The notes under the pieces: generated by a model | Seen by the model: only the letters and a program-made list of their open reading frames with translations | What the model was told of the DNA's origin: nothing | Databases searched by the model: none | Assembly: GCA_963841705.1 (NCBI GenBank) | Contig: CAWJDY010000039.1 | Location: 28,047-92,046 of the forward strand | Reading direction: 5' to 3' | DNA: 64,000 nucleotides | DNA from: VAZQ01 sp963841705 | GTDB lineage: Bacteria > Pseudomonadota > Alphaproteobacteria > Rhizobiales > Xanthobacteraceae | In this document: positions 8,520 to 17,749 of the stretch, piece after piece | Position numbering within the stretch: the first letter of the stretch is position 1 | How the letters are laid out: every line of letters starts with the position of its first letter | Made by a program: the position numbers and the translations under genes

Positions 8520-8627
8520 CACCCAGGCAAGCTCAGGTCGTCGGTGTAGCACCCCTGAAACCAGTCGCAGGTCCTCCCTGCGCCGGACCGGTTGGCCGAT
8601 CCCCGTGCCGTCGGATTTGCCGGCCAT
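8520..8627 (-). pseudogene. N-terminal scrap of a CoxL/xanthine-dehydrogenase-type molybdoenzyme gene
   Basis: From ATG at 8627 the frame reads MAGKSDGTGIGQPVRRREDL then RLVSG. After a small frame-disrupting deletion it continues as GCYTDDLSLPG. Joined, this is the canonical first ~40 residues of a molybdopterin-binding CoxL-type subunit (compare RRKEDLRFLTGRGNYVADI in the intact gene at 13607). The remainder is missing: the fragment runs straight into the hydrolase upstream region. It is not a piece of the intact neighbour because the residues differ, so a second such gene once lay here. Confidence 0.6.
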
Positions 8628-8694
8628 ACCGAGCGCCGGTCCCGAATAGCTTTGCGGCGTCGACGAATTGCACCGGCTCGGGCTCTGCTGCCCA

Positions 8695-9000
8695 TCAGAA
8701 CCTCGTCGAGGCCAGTCTGCCCGTTCTGGCGAAATGGACCGCAGATTTCAATGCCGGCAATACGGAGGAAGTCTGCAACCCAGCCGCCTCCAGAAACGCC
8801 CTACTAACCAGGCGGAGCTCATTGCCGAGCGCGGCGCTTGGAATGGGGACGCTCGTTTTGGTTGGATCGCTGCTGATGACGAGCGCTCCATTGCCGCTGA
8901 TCGTGATCGTGTCGGCGATGTAGCTCGTGAATTCCAGCCAGCTGCCTTGGGGCGTTGTCGGCTCTCCCAGGTGGCGCATTGGTTTATGGCGAGCTTTCAT
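8695..9000 (-). CDS. Hypothetical fragment, 101 residues, possible surface/pilus-assembly remnant
   Basis: The frame includes YIADTITISGNGALVISSDP followed by TKTSVPIP. It has the short glycine/serine-rich strand repeats seen near the C-termini of TadG-like pilus-assembly proteins, but the match is only an impression. It has no partners, no clear ribosome site, and lies among gene fragments. It may be a remnant, or not coding at all. Confidence 0.25.
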   Translation of the reverse strand: MKARHKPMRHLGEPTTPQGSWLEFTSYIADTITISGNGALVISSDPTKTSVPIPSAALGNELRLVSRAFLEAAGLQTSSVLPALKSAVHFARTGRLASTRF

Positions 9001-9006
9001 TCAAAG

Positions 9007-9226
9007 TAGTCTGCCCAGCCTACAAGCACCCGCCGGGTCGATTCCGACGCGGCCACACGGCTGACCACGACGACATTCGAAATTCTGCGAAACGACCCCA
9101 AGGTTGGACGCGCTGAGGCGCTGCGTCGCGCATGCTCGCGTACATGAACGACAATAGCGACCCACTCAACGCCTATCCCGCGCTGTGGGCACCAATCATC
9201 GTCGTGGGAGAAGGCGGCAAGCCGTA
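9007..9226 (+). pseudogene. C-terminal remnant of a CHAT-domain (caspase-like) protein gene, frameshifted
   Basis: Reading the frame of base 9061 gives RVDSDAATRLTTTTFEILRN followed by DPKVGRAEALRRA. Shifting one base at ~9130 continues MLAYMNDNSDPLNAYPALWA then PIIVVGEGG, ending at TAG 9224-9226. Together this is the characteristic last ~60 residues of rhizobial TPR-CHAT proteins (WxVDSDAA..., AEALRRAML..., WAPFxVVGEG). The protease-like catalytic core is absent and a single-base deletion breaks the frame, so it is a dead scrap. Confidence 0.65.
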
Positions 9227-9370
9227 GAGCAGCAACAGATACGCTGCAACCCCGTGCCGATCATCCGCGACTAGGACGACGAGGAAGCAGAAGGCAGCAA
9301 GGACGCCGTATTTTCGGCTGGCGACGCACCGGACGGTCATCCAGACCGATCGCCGGTGGTGGGACTATAA

Positions 9371-9693
9371 GCATCAGGTTCTTGCGACCCGGTACATGCC
9401 GCCCTGGCGAACCAGTCCTGCCGCGTGTGCACCCTTCTTGTTCTGACAGTGCGGGTCAGCCTTCCTCAGAACGAGAGCATTTGGTCCGTCTACGACACGC
9501 TTGGCGATCTAGTCAGGGTGGCTCTAGGATTCATCGTCTGCGTTTGGATCCTATTCCACCTCTTCATGTTATTTTCCGAATCCAGCTGCTAACATCGCGC
9601 CCTCCCAAGGATGCCAAAGGTTACAGGACCTGGATATATCTCGGGGTCGTGCTTGTGCCGCTGGCTTTGGCGTGCGTCATCGCCGCCTGGTGA
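9371..9693 (+). pseudogene. Small two-helix membrane protein gene split by a frameshift
   Basis: The frame ending at TAA 9590-9592 includes LPQNESIWSVYDTLGDLV followed by the membrane span RVALGFIVCVWILFHLFMLF. A second span, TWIYLGVVLVPLALACVIAAW, lies immediately after in the +1 frame and stops at TGA 9691-9693. The two together look like one hairpin membrane protein with a broken frame near 9590. I do not recognise the family. Both halves could also be independent short proteins. Confidence 0.35.
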
Positions 9694-9990
9694 TGTGCCC
9701 GACTTATGGCTCGATCAGGCCCGTCTCTTGCGGTTTAACGCCTCTCGCTGCATCTCGCTCATGGGTCATGCAAGGACTCAAGAGCATTGCCCAGGGTAAG
9801 TCCGCTTCACCTCAATGAACAGATATCCGCCGCGATGACTCGTGGGGGTCTCGTCAGTACCGCAAGCCGACATTGCACGTAACTCGATGAACGCGTCGGC
9901 GCGGACGATCAAGAACATCGCGGTTTGTCCCTATGTATCCTCTCGCGCGAGGAACCGAGATTAAGGAAGGTCGCCATCTCGTTCTCTGGG
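9694..9990. other. Gap with no recognisable gene
   Basis: I translated both strands and found no frame with recognisable protein character. The stretch is flanked by gene remnants and is probably decayed accessory DNA. Confidence 0.4.
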
Positions 9991-10182
9991 CTAAGAGCCG
10001 CGCTTACCGCCCGGCTCATCTACCCATGCATCCTTACGCTCCCACTGATGCAGCCTAAAGCAAGCAGGGCAGCGCAACGACATTGTAAAATCGGAGAGAG
10101 ACTCGAACTTGATTGCTTCCGTCGTCAGTCCCGTCCGAACGGGCGTTCCACGAAACGGGCAACGAATCATGATATCTGGCAC
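9991..10182 (-). CDS. Small zinc-ribbon-like protein
   Basis: This 63-residue protein starts at GTG (10180-10182). It has one Cys in the N-terminal MIRCPFRGTPVRTGL (Cys at residue 7) and a CPAC motif at residues ~39-42 (LRCPACFRLHQWERKDAWV). The layout of a beta-rich RCP...TG...LRCPAC...HxW...DAWV protein is recurrent in Rhizobiales as short proteins of unknown function, probably metal-binding. An isolated gene, but the sequence character is clearly proteinaceous and undamaged. Confidence 0.6.
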   Translation of the reverse strand: MPDIMIRCPFRGTPVRTGLTTEAIKFESLSDFTMSLRCPACFRLHQWERKDAWVDEPGGKRGS

Positions 10183-10265
10183 TAATGGCCCCGGTTAGCT
10201 ACGCACGCGTGTCCGGCCCGGCAGTTTCCTTCATACATTTTTAGGCCGAACAAATTCCAGGGCGG

Positions 10266-10397
10266 TTAGGGCCGATGAAACCTTGGGGGCTCGATACCAA
10301 GCGCCCGCAATTTTGCAAACCGGTCAAGAAGAGGATGATGAAGTTCCTGCACGTCGATGCCCAATTTGTCCTCAAGCCATTCCGCATCTGCTGCGGC
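10266..10397 (-). pseudogene. Unassigned C-terminal fragment
   Basis: On the minus strand a frame reads AADAEWLEDKLGIDVQELHH followed by PLLDRFAKLRALGIEPPRF, ending at TAA 10266-10268. It has ordinary amphipathic protein character but no start codon and no recognised family. It lies directly downstream of truncated modA in a different frame, so it may be the tail of another deleted gene. Confidence 0.25.
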
Positions 10398-10452
10398 CCA
10401 GTGGAGTCCCGATCAGCATCCGGGATGGGTTCTATGCTGTGATCGTCTGCCC

Positions 10453-10977
10453 TCAGCTCATAGCGAATTTCGCAGCAGCGGCGTTCCATGACCCAAGCTT
10501 TTCCAGCGCCGCCTTCGCATATTTCCCGACCGGAACCGCCCGCATATCGCCGGTTGCGATGCGGCCATCGCCTGCGAGCTGGGCTAGATTGAAATCCGGT
10601 TCGATCGTGACATTGCTGAGCTTGGAATCCTTCGGCGCTATCAAAACAAGCCGGTTACCCAATAGGTTGATACGAGTGTCGTCCTTAATGACCTTCTTCT
10701 GTGAACCGTAGTCCATCCAATCGAGGTCGGCGGAGGCGAAAACATCAGCCGGCGCACCCTGCTTGATCTGTTTCATCAATGCCGAGCTTGCGACATAGCT
10801 CGCAGCCACCTTGATGCCGGTGCTCCTGGTGAATGTCGCATTGATGTCATCGAGCGCATTTTTCATCGATGCGGCAGCGAAAACTATGATGCTCCTGTCC
10901 TGCGCGGATGCGGGCGGCATGCTGAGGGTTGCAAACAGCGCGGCAACGATCGCGATAAAGGGAATAATTAGGTCCAT
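10453..10977 (-). pseudogene. modA: Molybdate ABC transporter substrate-binding protein, C-terminally truncated
   Basis: This 174-residue protein has a Sec signal peptide (hydrophobic residues 3-20, PPASAQ cleavage region) and a typical ModA start, IIVFAAASMKNALDDI, with APADVFASADLDWMDY following. Intact ModA is about 250 residues. This one ends abruptly after SWNAAAAKFAMS, losing the last third that completes lobe 2 and the oxyanion pocket. No modB or modC lies nearby. The gene sits beside a molybdopterin enzyme, so its original role was probably molybdate supply. It is unlikely to bind ligand normally. Confidence 0.75.
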
Positions 10978-11219
10978 ATGGCGCTCCGTAAATGGTCATT
11001 GGGCGCGGATGGTCGCGCACAGAAGCGAGTGAGAGTTTTGTGAGAGCGACCGAGCCGGAAGCGCCGTTCCGGAGGGACAAGGCGCGCTTACGGCGCGTCA
11101 AGGGTCATTTGGTACACTAGCTTGTATGGACCAACGAGGCAATCCCGGCAGCCCAGCTATCACTTCAAGCATGTGAGCCGGTGCCTGCTTTTGTCTTGAT
11201 AGCGGAAGAGATAGTTCCT

Positions 11220-13607
11220 CTATTCGGCCGGTTGCGGGAGTGCGCCGTGGCGGATGAGACTCCAGATTCGATTTGGCGTCGCCGGCATGTCGATGTGGCT
11301 GACGCCATATTGCGAGAGCGCATCCACCACCGCGTTGGTAACCGCCGCAGGTGAGCCGATTGTTCCGACCTCGCCGCATCCCTTTACGCCCATCGGCGTG
11401 TGCGCGCTCGGTGTGCTGTGCGTTGACACAGTCATTCTCGGCAAATCGTCAGCCCTCGGCATGCAATAATCCATGAGCGAGCCCGACAAGAGCTGGCCGG
11501 ATGCCGAATCGTAGACGCAGTTCTCGCACAACGCCTGGCCTATTCCTTGAGCGATTCCGCCGTGCAGTTGGCCCTCGACGATCATGGGATTGATGACAGT
11601 GCCAATATCATCGACAGCCGTGTAGTTGACGAGCTTCACGATGCAGGTATCGGGGTCGATTTCCAATTCGGCTATGTGTGCGCCGCCCGGAAAGCTGAAG
11701 TTGACCGGATCGTAATAGGCCTGTTCCTCTAGACCTGGCTCGAGCGTATCAAGCGGATAGTCGTGCGGCACGTAGGCAGCGAGCGCGATGTCCGCGAGCG
11801 TTTTTCTGCGATCGGTGCCGATCACCGAGAACATCCCGCGCTCGAATGCGATGTCCTGCTCGCTTGCCTCCAGCAGATGGGCGGCGATCTTCTTGCCCTT
11901 TGCAATGACTTTATCCGAGGCCTTCGCCAGCGCCGGCCCGCCGACGACGAGTGAGCGCGAGCCATAGGTGCCCATGCCGAATTGCACCTTGTCGGTATCC
12001 CCGAACACGATGTCGATGTTTTCGAACGGCACGCCAAGCTTTTCGCCGACGATCTGGGCGAAGGTCGTCTCGTGACCCTGGCCGTGATTATGCGTTCCGA
12101 TCAGCACGGTGACCTGGCCGGTCGGGTGGACGCGAACGGTCGCGCTTTCGTAGAGCCCGCCGCGCGCCCCGAGTTGCCCGGCAATGCGGGAGGGAGCAAG
12201 CCCACAAGCTTCCACATAGGTGCTAATGCCGATGCCACGCAGCTTGCCCTGCCGCGCGGATTGCTCCTTTCGCGCGACGAAGCCTGCCCAGTCCGCGACC
12301 TTCATGGCCTTTGCGAGGCATCCTTTCGGATCACCGCTGTCGTACCGCATCATCACAGGCGTCTGGTACGGATAAGCTTCCTTCGGAATCATGTTGCGGC
12401 AGCGAATCTCGAGACGGTCGATGCGCATCTGCGTCGCCGCAATATCGACCAGCCGCTCGAGCACGAAAGTGGCCTCCGGCCGTCCAGCACCGCGATAAGC
12501 GTCGACCGGCACCGTATTGGTGAAAACCACCTTGACCTCGCAGTGGATAGCAGGCGTGGTGTAGACGCCGGCAAGCAGAGGACCGTAAAGATTGGTCGGG
12601 ATGTTCGGCCCGAACGTCGAGATGTAGCCGCCGAGATTGGCGATGGTCTTGACCCTCAGTCCGAGGAACTTACCCCCGGCATCGAGCGCGAGCTCGGCCT
12701 CGGTGACGTGATCGCGGCCATGGGCGTCCGAGACGAATCCTTCGCTGCGCTCGCACACCCATCTGACCGGCCGTCCGACCTTGCGGCAAGCCCAGGTCAC
12801 CACGGCCTCCTCGGCGTAGTGGAACTGCTTCACGCCGAATCCGCCGCCGACATCGGGTGCGACGACCCGCAGTCTTTGCTGCGGGATATTGAGCACGAAG
12901 AGACCCATGAGCAGCCGCACTACGTGCGGAAACTGGCTCGTCGACCACAGCGTGTAGTGGCCGGTTTCGGGATGGAATTCCGCGATCGCCGCGCGCGGCT
13001 CCATCGGGTTGCCGACAAGGCGGTTGTTCACGAGATTGATACGGGCGATATGGGCGGCCTTGTTGAAGGCGGCCTCGGTGGCGGCCTTGTCGCCGAGGTC
13101 CCAATCGCAGCACAGATTGCTGGGCACATCGTCGTACACGAGCGCGGCGTCCGGCTTGAGCGCATCCGCCAGGCCGACGACGGCAGGTAGCACGTCGTAA
13201 TCCACCACCATCGCGTCGGCCGCGTTGCGTGCCTGTCCCAGGTTTTCGGCGACCACGAAGCCGACGGCATCCCCAACGTAGCGCACCTTGTCCTGCGCCA
13301 AGGCCGGATGCGGCGGCTCCTTCATCGGCTGCCCGTCCTTGCCCTTGATGCCCCAGCCGCAGGGCAGTCCGTTGACCCCGTCAACCTTGAGATCGGCGCC
13401 GGTGAATACGGAGAGGACTCCGGGCATGGCGAGGGCGGCGCCCGGATCGATAGAGTTGATCCTCGCATGCGCGTGCGGTGAGCGCACGAAAACGCCGAAG
13501 ACCATCCCGGGCCGCTCAATATCAGCGACGTAATTGCCGCGCCCGGTCAGGAAGCGGAGATCCTCCTTGCGGCGCGGGGCAGCGCCAATTCCGATCACTT
13601 CGGACAT
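11220..13607 (-). CDS. Xanthine dehydrogenase/CoxL-family molybdopterin-binding subunit
   Basis: This 795-residue protein corresponds to the large catalytic subunit of aerobic CO-dehydrogenase-like or xanthine-oxidase-family hydroxylases. It begins IGAAPRRKEDLRFLTGRGNY, with the aldehyde-oxidase hammerhead domain first (~1-130) and the molybdenum-binding domains after. The active-site loop reads DAYRGAGRPEATF (~residue 378), not the Cys-bearing form of true form-I CO dehydrogenase, so CO is an unlikely substrate. C-terminal GVKGCGEVGTIGSPAAV is intact, including the active-site Glu region. ATG is preceded by GGAGATGAGCC. No FAD (CoxM) or 2Fe-2S (CoxS) partner gene is present nearby, so it must borrow electron-transfer subunits from elsewhere. 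Confidence 0.85.
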   Translation of the reverse strand: MSEVIGIGAAPRRKEDLRFLTGRGNYVADIERPGMVFGVFVRSPHAHARINSIDPGAALAMPGVLSVFTGADLKVDGVNGLPCGWGIKGKDGQPMKEPPHPALAQDKVRYVGDAVGFVVAENLGQARNAADAMVVDYDVLPAVVGLADALKPDAALVYDDVPSNLCCDWDLGDKAATEAAFNKAAHIARINLVNNRLVGNPMEPRAAIAEFHPETGHYTLWSTSQFPHVVRLLMGLFVLNIPQQRLRVVAPDVGGGFGVKQFHYAEEAVVTWACRKVGRPVRWVCERSEGFVSDAHGRDHVTEAELALDAGGKFLGLRVKTIANLGGYISTFGPNIPTNLYGPLLAGVYTTPAIHCEVKVVFTNTVPVDAYRGAGRPEATFVLERLVDIAATQMRIDRLEIRCRNMIPKEAYPYQTPVMMRYDSGDPKGCLAKAMKVADWAGFVARKEQSARQGKLRGIGISTYVEACGLAPSRIAGQLGARGGLYESATVRVHPTGQVTVLIGTHNHGQGHETTFAQIVGEKLGVPFENIDIVFGDTDKVQFGMGTYGSRSLVVGGPALAKASDKVIAKGKKIAAHLLEASEQDIAFERGMFSVIGTDRRKTLADIALAAYVPHDYPLDTLEPGLEEQAYYDPVNFSFPGGAHIAELEIDPDTCIVKLVNYTAVDDIGTVINPMIVEGQLHGGIAQGIGQALCENCVYDSASGQLLSGSLMDYCMPRADDLPRMTVSTHSTPSAHTPMGVKGCGEVGTIGSPAAVTNAVVDALSQYGVSHIDMPATPNRIWSLIRHGALPQPAE

Positions 13608-13655
13608 GGCTCATCTCCAGACGGCGCAGCGCGCGCGGCCGCAGTGCCGGCATGC

Positions 13656-13808
13656 ATGGAAACCACGATGATCGACAAACTCCCCGCCATCAATTTCGTC
13701 AAGGATTACCTTGACGACGTAAGCCTGGTCCTCGATGGCCTGAAGCACCAGCAGCGGCTAGGTGATTGTTTCATGCACGCAGTCGCGATGCACATGTTCA
13801 TGGCCTAA
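13656..13808 (+). CDS. Short hypothetical protein (50 residues)
   Basis: An ATG at 13656 opens a frame reading METTMIDKLPAINFVKDYLD then DVSLVLDGLKHQQ, ending in a Met/His-rich tail AVAMHMFMA. It is divergent from the CoxL-type gene. Amphipathic helical character suggests possible coding, but there is no strong ribosome site and no recognised family. The remaining gap to 14062 shows nothing else. Confidence 0.25.
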   Translation: METTMIDKLPAINFVKDYLDDVSLVLDGLKHQQRLGDCFMHAVAMHMFMA

Positions 13809-14062
13809 CTGCGCCAATATTTGTGCAGCGAAAGCCGCTTATTTGTGCGTTGATCCCATTGTCTTTTCTCATGCCTGGCGCAGCATGAATACCGGCATGA
13901 AGGCCCGATGAATGGCTGACGCCGCGCCCATGCGCCGCTTAGACATCGAAGTTTAGTCCCCTCGAAAGCGCAGGCGGCATTACGGCCAGCGTTGGCGTAT
14001 TCGCAACAGTGAAGCAGGAGTGGCGGTGAAGCCTCGGCTCCAATGCTTTAGAGGAGACTCCA

Positions 14063-16204
14063 ATGTCCGTGCTTGCCAGCGACACGCGAATTGTCAAAGG
14101 CGCTTGTCCACAGGACTGCCCCGATACATGCGCGTTCCTCTACCACGTCGTGAACGGGAGGCTTGTTGATGTGACCGGCGACCCTGACCACCCGATGACG
14201 CGTGGCGGGTTATGCGTGAAACTCAACGACTATGCGGATCACCACTACAACCCCGATCGTCTCCTTTATCCCATGAAGCGCGTCGGGGCGAAGGGAAGCG
14301 GCAGGTTTGAGCGAATTTCATGGGAGCAGGCGCTCGCCGAGATCAAGACCCGTTGGAGCGATATCATCGCGACATACGGTTCGCAGGCGATCATGCCGCA
14401 CGCCTATCTTGGCCACCAAGGCACATTGAACGGGCTTACCTGCGGGGACGCCTTCTTCAACCGGCTGGGATCGACCGTCGCCGAGAAGACCTATTGCAAG
14501 TCCGGCTCCTCCACGGCCTGGGTCATGACGGTCGGGCCGACCGGCGGCCTGGATATCGAGAGCATGGCCTACGCCAAGTACATCATCGTGTGGGGCATGA
14601 ACATGATCAGCACCAACCTGCATGGTTGGCCCTTCATACTCGAGGCCCAGAAGAAGGGTGCGAAGGTCGTAGTCATCGATCCCGTGCGCACGCGCACCGC
14701 CAAGCAGGCGGATTGGCACATCGCAATCAAGCCCGGGACTGACGGGGCGCTTGCGCTCGGGATGATGAACGTCATCATCGCCGAGGACCTGATCGATCAC
14801 GACTATGTCGAGAAATACACGCTCGGCTTCGAGGAACTCAAAGCCCGCACAATGTCCTACCCGCCTGAGAGGGTGGCCGAGATCACCGGCGTATCGGCAA
14901 ACGATATCCGGACTCTGGCCCGCGAGTACGCCACCACCCACCCCTCGGCGATCCGCCAGGGTGTTGCGCTCGAGCGCAGCCGCGGCGGTGGCCAAGCAAT
15001 CCGCGCCATTACCTGCCTGCCGGCGCTGGTGGGCGCCTGGCGGCATGTCGGCGGCGGTACGATGGAAATGCCGATCTGGGATTTCCCGATGAACTTCGAC
15101 AAGATCTGCAGGCCAGACTGGATCAAGCCGGGCACGCGGGTCGTCAACGAGCTCGACCTCGGCGCCGCGCTCACCGGTGAGCTGAAGCTCGACCCGCCGA
15201 TCAAGTCGCTTTTCGTCTACAACTCCAATCCGGTCTCGCAGGCGCCTGCCCAGAACAAGATCGTGGACGGCCTCAAGCGCGAGGATTTGTTTACCGTGGT
15301 GAGCGAGCTGTTCATCACCGATACGGCCCGCTACGCCGACATCCTGCTGCCGGCGACCATGCAGGCCGAGCAGTATGACCTCATGGTCACCTGGGGGCAC
15401 CTCTACATGATGCTCAACATGCCGGCGATTGCGGCACCAGGCGAGTGCGTGCCCAATGTGGAGATGTTTCGGCGACTGGCCAGGACATTCGCTTTCGATG
15501 ACACCTATTGGAGCATGTCCGACGATGAGCTGCTGACGCAGTTCTATGATTGGAACGCGCCCGCGCTGCAAGGGATCACCCTGGAGAAGCTCAAGGAGAA
15601 GGGCTGGATGCGGCTCAACGTCGGTGCGCCTGACAAGCGGGCGCCGCACGCCGAGGGGAAATTCAAGACGCCGTCGGGGAAGTGCGAGTTCAAGGCGAGC
15701 GCGGCCGACAACGGAAACTTTGTCGTGCCGGTCTGGCGCTCCATGTACGCGGGCATGCAGCCGGGCGATCCGGTTGATCCGGTGCCAGACTATATCCCTC
15801 CCTACGAATCGCCGGACTCGAACCCGGTGCTTGCCGGCCGTTATCCGTTGAGCATGGTATCGCCGAAGCCGCATGCCTTCCTGAACACGCAGTACGGCAA
15901 CGAGCCGACCAAACGGCAGCGCCAGGGCGAGCAATCACTGCTGATCCATCCGGCCGATGCGGCGGCGCGGCAGATCGAAACCGGCAGCTACGTTCGGGTG
16001 TTCAACGACCGCGGTTCGTTCGAGGCGCGCGCCGAGATGAGCGAGGACGTCATGCCCGGTCTGGTCATGGCCAATGTGGGGTACTGGCCGAGCCTCAATC
16101 GCAGCGGAACGTCGGTGAATGTGACCAGCGCCGACAAGCATTGCGAGCTCGGGCAGGCCGGTACGTATAACGACAACCTAGTTGAGGTCGCGCGCGTCGC
16201 GTGA
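14063..16204 (+). CDS. Molybdopterin oxidoreductase with N-terminal 4Fe-4S site (DMSO-reductase superfamily)
   Basis: This 713-residue protein has a cluster-binding start, GACPQDCPDTCAF...GGLCVKL (Cys at ~15, 19, 23 and 52), then the large molybdopterin domain and a C-terminal dinucleotide-binding domain (LLIHPADAAARQIETGSYV, ~635-655). There is no leader peptide, so it is cytoplasmic or borrows a partner. The Mo-ligand region near residue 150 reads TYCKSGSSTAWV. The ATG follows AGAGGAGACTCCA. It is 102 bp upstream of the formamidase gene on the same strand and may be co-transcribed. Assimilatory-nitrate-reductase-like, formate-dehydrogenase-like or unknown hydroxylase roles all remain possible. 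Confidence 0.85.
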   Translation: MSVLASDTRIVKGACPQDCPDTCAFLYHVVNGRLVDVTGDPDHPMTRGGLCVKLNDYADHHYNPDRLLYPMKRVGAKGSGRFERISWEQALAEIKTRWSDIIATYGSQAIMPHAYLGHQGTLNGLTCGDAFFNRLGSTVAEKTYCKSGSSTAWVMTVGPTGGLDIESMAYAKYIIVWGMNMISTNLHGWPFILEAQKKGAKVVVIDPVRTRTAKQADWHIAIKPGTDGALALGMMNVIIAEDLIDHDYVEKYTLGFEELKARTMSYPPERVAEITGVSANDIRTLAREYATTHPSAIRQGVALERSRGGGQAIRAITCLPALVGAWRHVGGGTMEMPIWDFPMNFDKICRPDWIKPGTRVVNELDLGAALTGELKLDPPIKSLFVYNSNPVSQAPAQNKIVDGLKREDLFTVVSELFITDTARYADILLPATMQAEQYDLMVTWGHLYMMLNMPAIAAPGECVPNVEMFRRLARTFAFDDTYWSMSDDELLTQFYDWNAPALQGITLEKLKEKGWMRLNVGAPDKRAPHAEGKFKTPSGKCEFKASAADNGNFVVPVWRSMYAGMQPGDPVDPVPDYIPPYESPDSNPVLAGRYPLSMVSPKPHAFLNTQYGNEPTKRQRQGEQSLLIHPADAAARQIETGSYVRVFNDRGSFEARAEMSEDVMPGLVMANVGYWPSLNRSGTSVNVTSADKHCELGQAGTYNDNLVEVARVA

Positions 16205-16306
16205 AAGTTCCAGCGAGCGCGACCGCTGCCTGTTCGCATATAGCCGGATGCGCTGTTCAACTTCCGAAATCATCAAGAAAGGCAACCACTTTGAGGAGTT
16301 ACCACC

Positions 16307-17749
16307 ATGTGCGCTGGGGACGATCACGATTGCCCACAATTTGAGCTTCATCGACAGAAGCTGCTCGATGACCTCGATTGCGAGCGGCGCAGCTTCCTCA
16401 AGGGCGCGTTCGCAGCGAGCGGCGGTGCGGCTGCGGCATGGGCCGCGAGCGGCACGCTGGTCTCACCGGCGTCGGCGCAACCACGTCCGGGCCAGCCGAC
16501 CTACCATTACTTGCCGGCGAACGCCGACACCGTACATTGGGGCTATTTCAGCAAGCTCTTGAAGCCTCAGCTTGAAGTGGATTCGGGCGATTACGTCACC
16601 ATCGAGGCCCTGACGCACCACGCCAATGACGACGCCGAGCGCATGATCAAGGGCGATCCGGGCGCCGAGAGCGTGTTCCTGTGGACCAAGGACAAGAAAA
16701 ACGTCAATCGCCGCGGCGCGGGGCCGATCGACGGCAAGCTGCTCGGGCGCGGCGCGGGCGAGGGCTTTGGCGTGCACATCTGCACCGGTCCGGTCTATAT
16801 CCGCGGCGCCGAGCCTGGCGACATCCTCGAAGTCCGCATCATGGATGTGAAGCCACGGCCCTCGGCCAATCCAGCTTATGCCGGCAAGTCGTTCGGCAGC
16901 AACGCGGCGGCGTGGTGGGGCTTCCAGTACAAGGACCTCATCACCGACCCGAAACCGCGCGAGGTTTGCACGATTTACGAAATCGATGCCAGCGGGCAGC
17001 GCAACTGGGCGCAGGCGGTCTACAACTTCCGCTGGACGCCGCAGACAGATCCGTACGGGGTCGTCCACAAGATCATCGACTATCCGGGCGTGCATGTCGA
17101 CCATTCGACCGTCGAGGAGAACCACAACGTCCTGAAGAACGTGCGCATCCCGATCCGGCCGCATTTCGGCGTGATGGGCTTGGCACCGAAAGAAGCGGAC
17201 ATCGTCGACTCGATTCCGCCGAGCTATTTCGGCGGCAACATGGACAATTGGCGCGTCGGCAAGGGTGCGACCATGTATTACCCGATCGCGGTGCCGGGCG
17301 GCTTGTTCTCGGTCGGCGATTCGCATGCCGCACAGGGCGATTCCGAATTGTGCGGCACCGCTATCGAAATGTCGCTGACCGGAACCTTCCAGCTCATCCT
17401 GCACAAGCAGAATACGCTGACGGGTTCGCTTGCCGGGCTGAACTACCCCCTGCTCGAAACCCAGGACGAATGGGTCCTGCACGGCTTCAGCTTCGCCAAT
17501 TATCTTGAGGAACTCGGCCCGACGGCGCAGCAGGATATCTACAAAAAATCCTCGATCGATCTCGCCCTCAAGGATGCATTCCGCAAGATGCGCAGCTTCC
17601 TGATGACCACCAGGGGACTGAGCGAGGACGAGGCGATCTCGCTCATCTCCGTCGGGGTCGACTTCGGCGTCACCCAGGTGGTCGACGGCAACTGGGGCAT
17701 CCACGCCATCATCAAGAAGAACCTGTTTGCCGGGGCAGCGACGGCGTGA
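16307..17749 (+). CDS. Acetamidase/formamidase family protein, Tat-exported
   Basis: This 480-residue member of the FmdA/AmdA family hydrolyses short aliphatic amides to ammonia and acid in known relatives. A twin-arginine leader is clear: CERRSFLKGAFAASGGAAAA at ~26-45, with cleavage near PASAQ. Family landmarks include EALTHHANDDAERM at ~98 and the catalytic-region SVGDSHAAQGDSELCGTAIE at ~333. Cytoplasmic FmdA proteins are ~410 residues and lack a leader, so the extra N-terminus and Tat signal imply a periplasmic amidase. GAGGAG precedes the ATG. A binding-protein-dependent importer lies convergently downstream, which could take up the product. Confidence 0.9.
   Translation: MCAGDDHDCPQFELHRQKLLDDLDCERRSFLKGAFAASGGAAAAWAASGTLVSPASAQPRPGQPTYHYLPANADTVHWGYFSKLLKPQLEVDSGDYVTIEALTHHANDDAERMIKGDPGAESVFLWTKDKKNVNRRGAGPIDGKLLGRGAGEGFGVHICTGPVYIRGAEPGDILEVRIMDVKPRPSANPAYAGKSFGSNAAAWWGFQYKDLITDPKPREVCTIYEIDASGQRNWAQAVYNFRWTPQTDPYGVVHKIIDYPGVHVDHSTVEENHNVLKNVRIPIRPHFGVMGLAPKEADIVDSIPPSYFGGNMDNWRVGKGATMYYPIAVPGGLFSVGDSHAAQGDSELCGTAIEMSLTGTFQLILHKQNTLTGSLAGLNYPLLETQDEWVLHGFSFANYLEELGPTAQQDIYKKSSIDLALKDAFRKMRSFLMTTRGLSEDEAISLISVGVDFGVTQVVDGNWGIHAIIKKNLFAGAATA

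Noticed and set aside
11982..13190. Plus-strand open frame (402 codons) over the CoxL-type gene
   Set aside because: No ribosome site and no protein-like pattern; antisense shadow.
14318..15934. Long minus-strand open frame (538 codons) antisense to the molybdopterin oxidoreductase
   Set aside because: It mirrors the codon structure of the sense gene, is rich in Arg/His/Gly with no recognisable domain, and the sense strand has clear family motifs.
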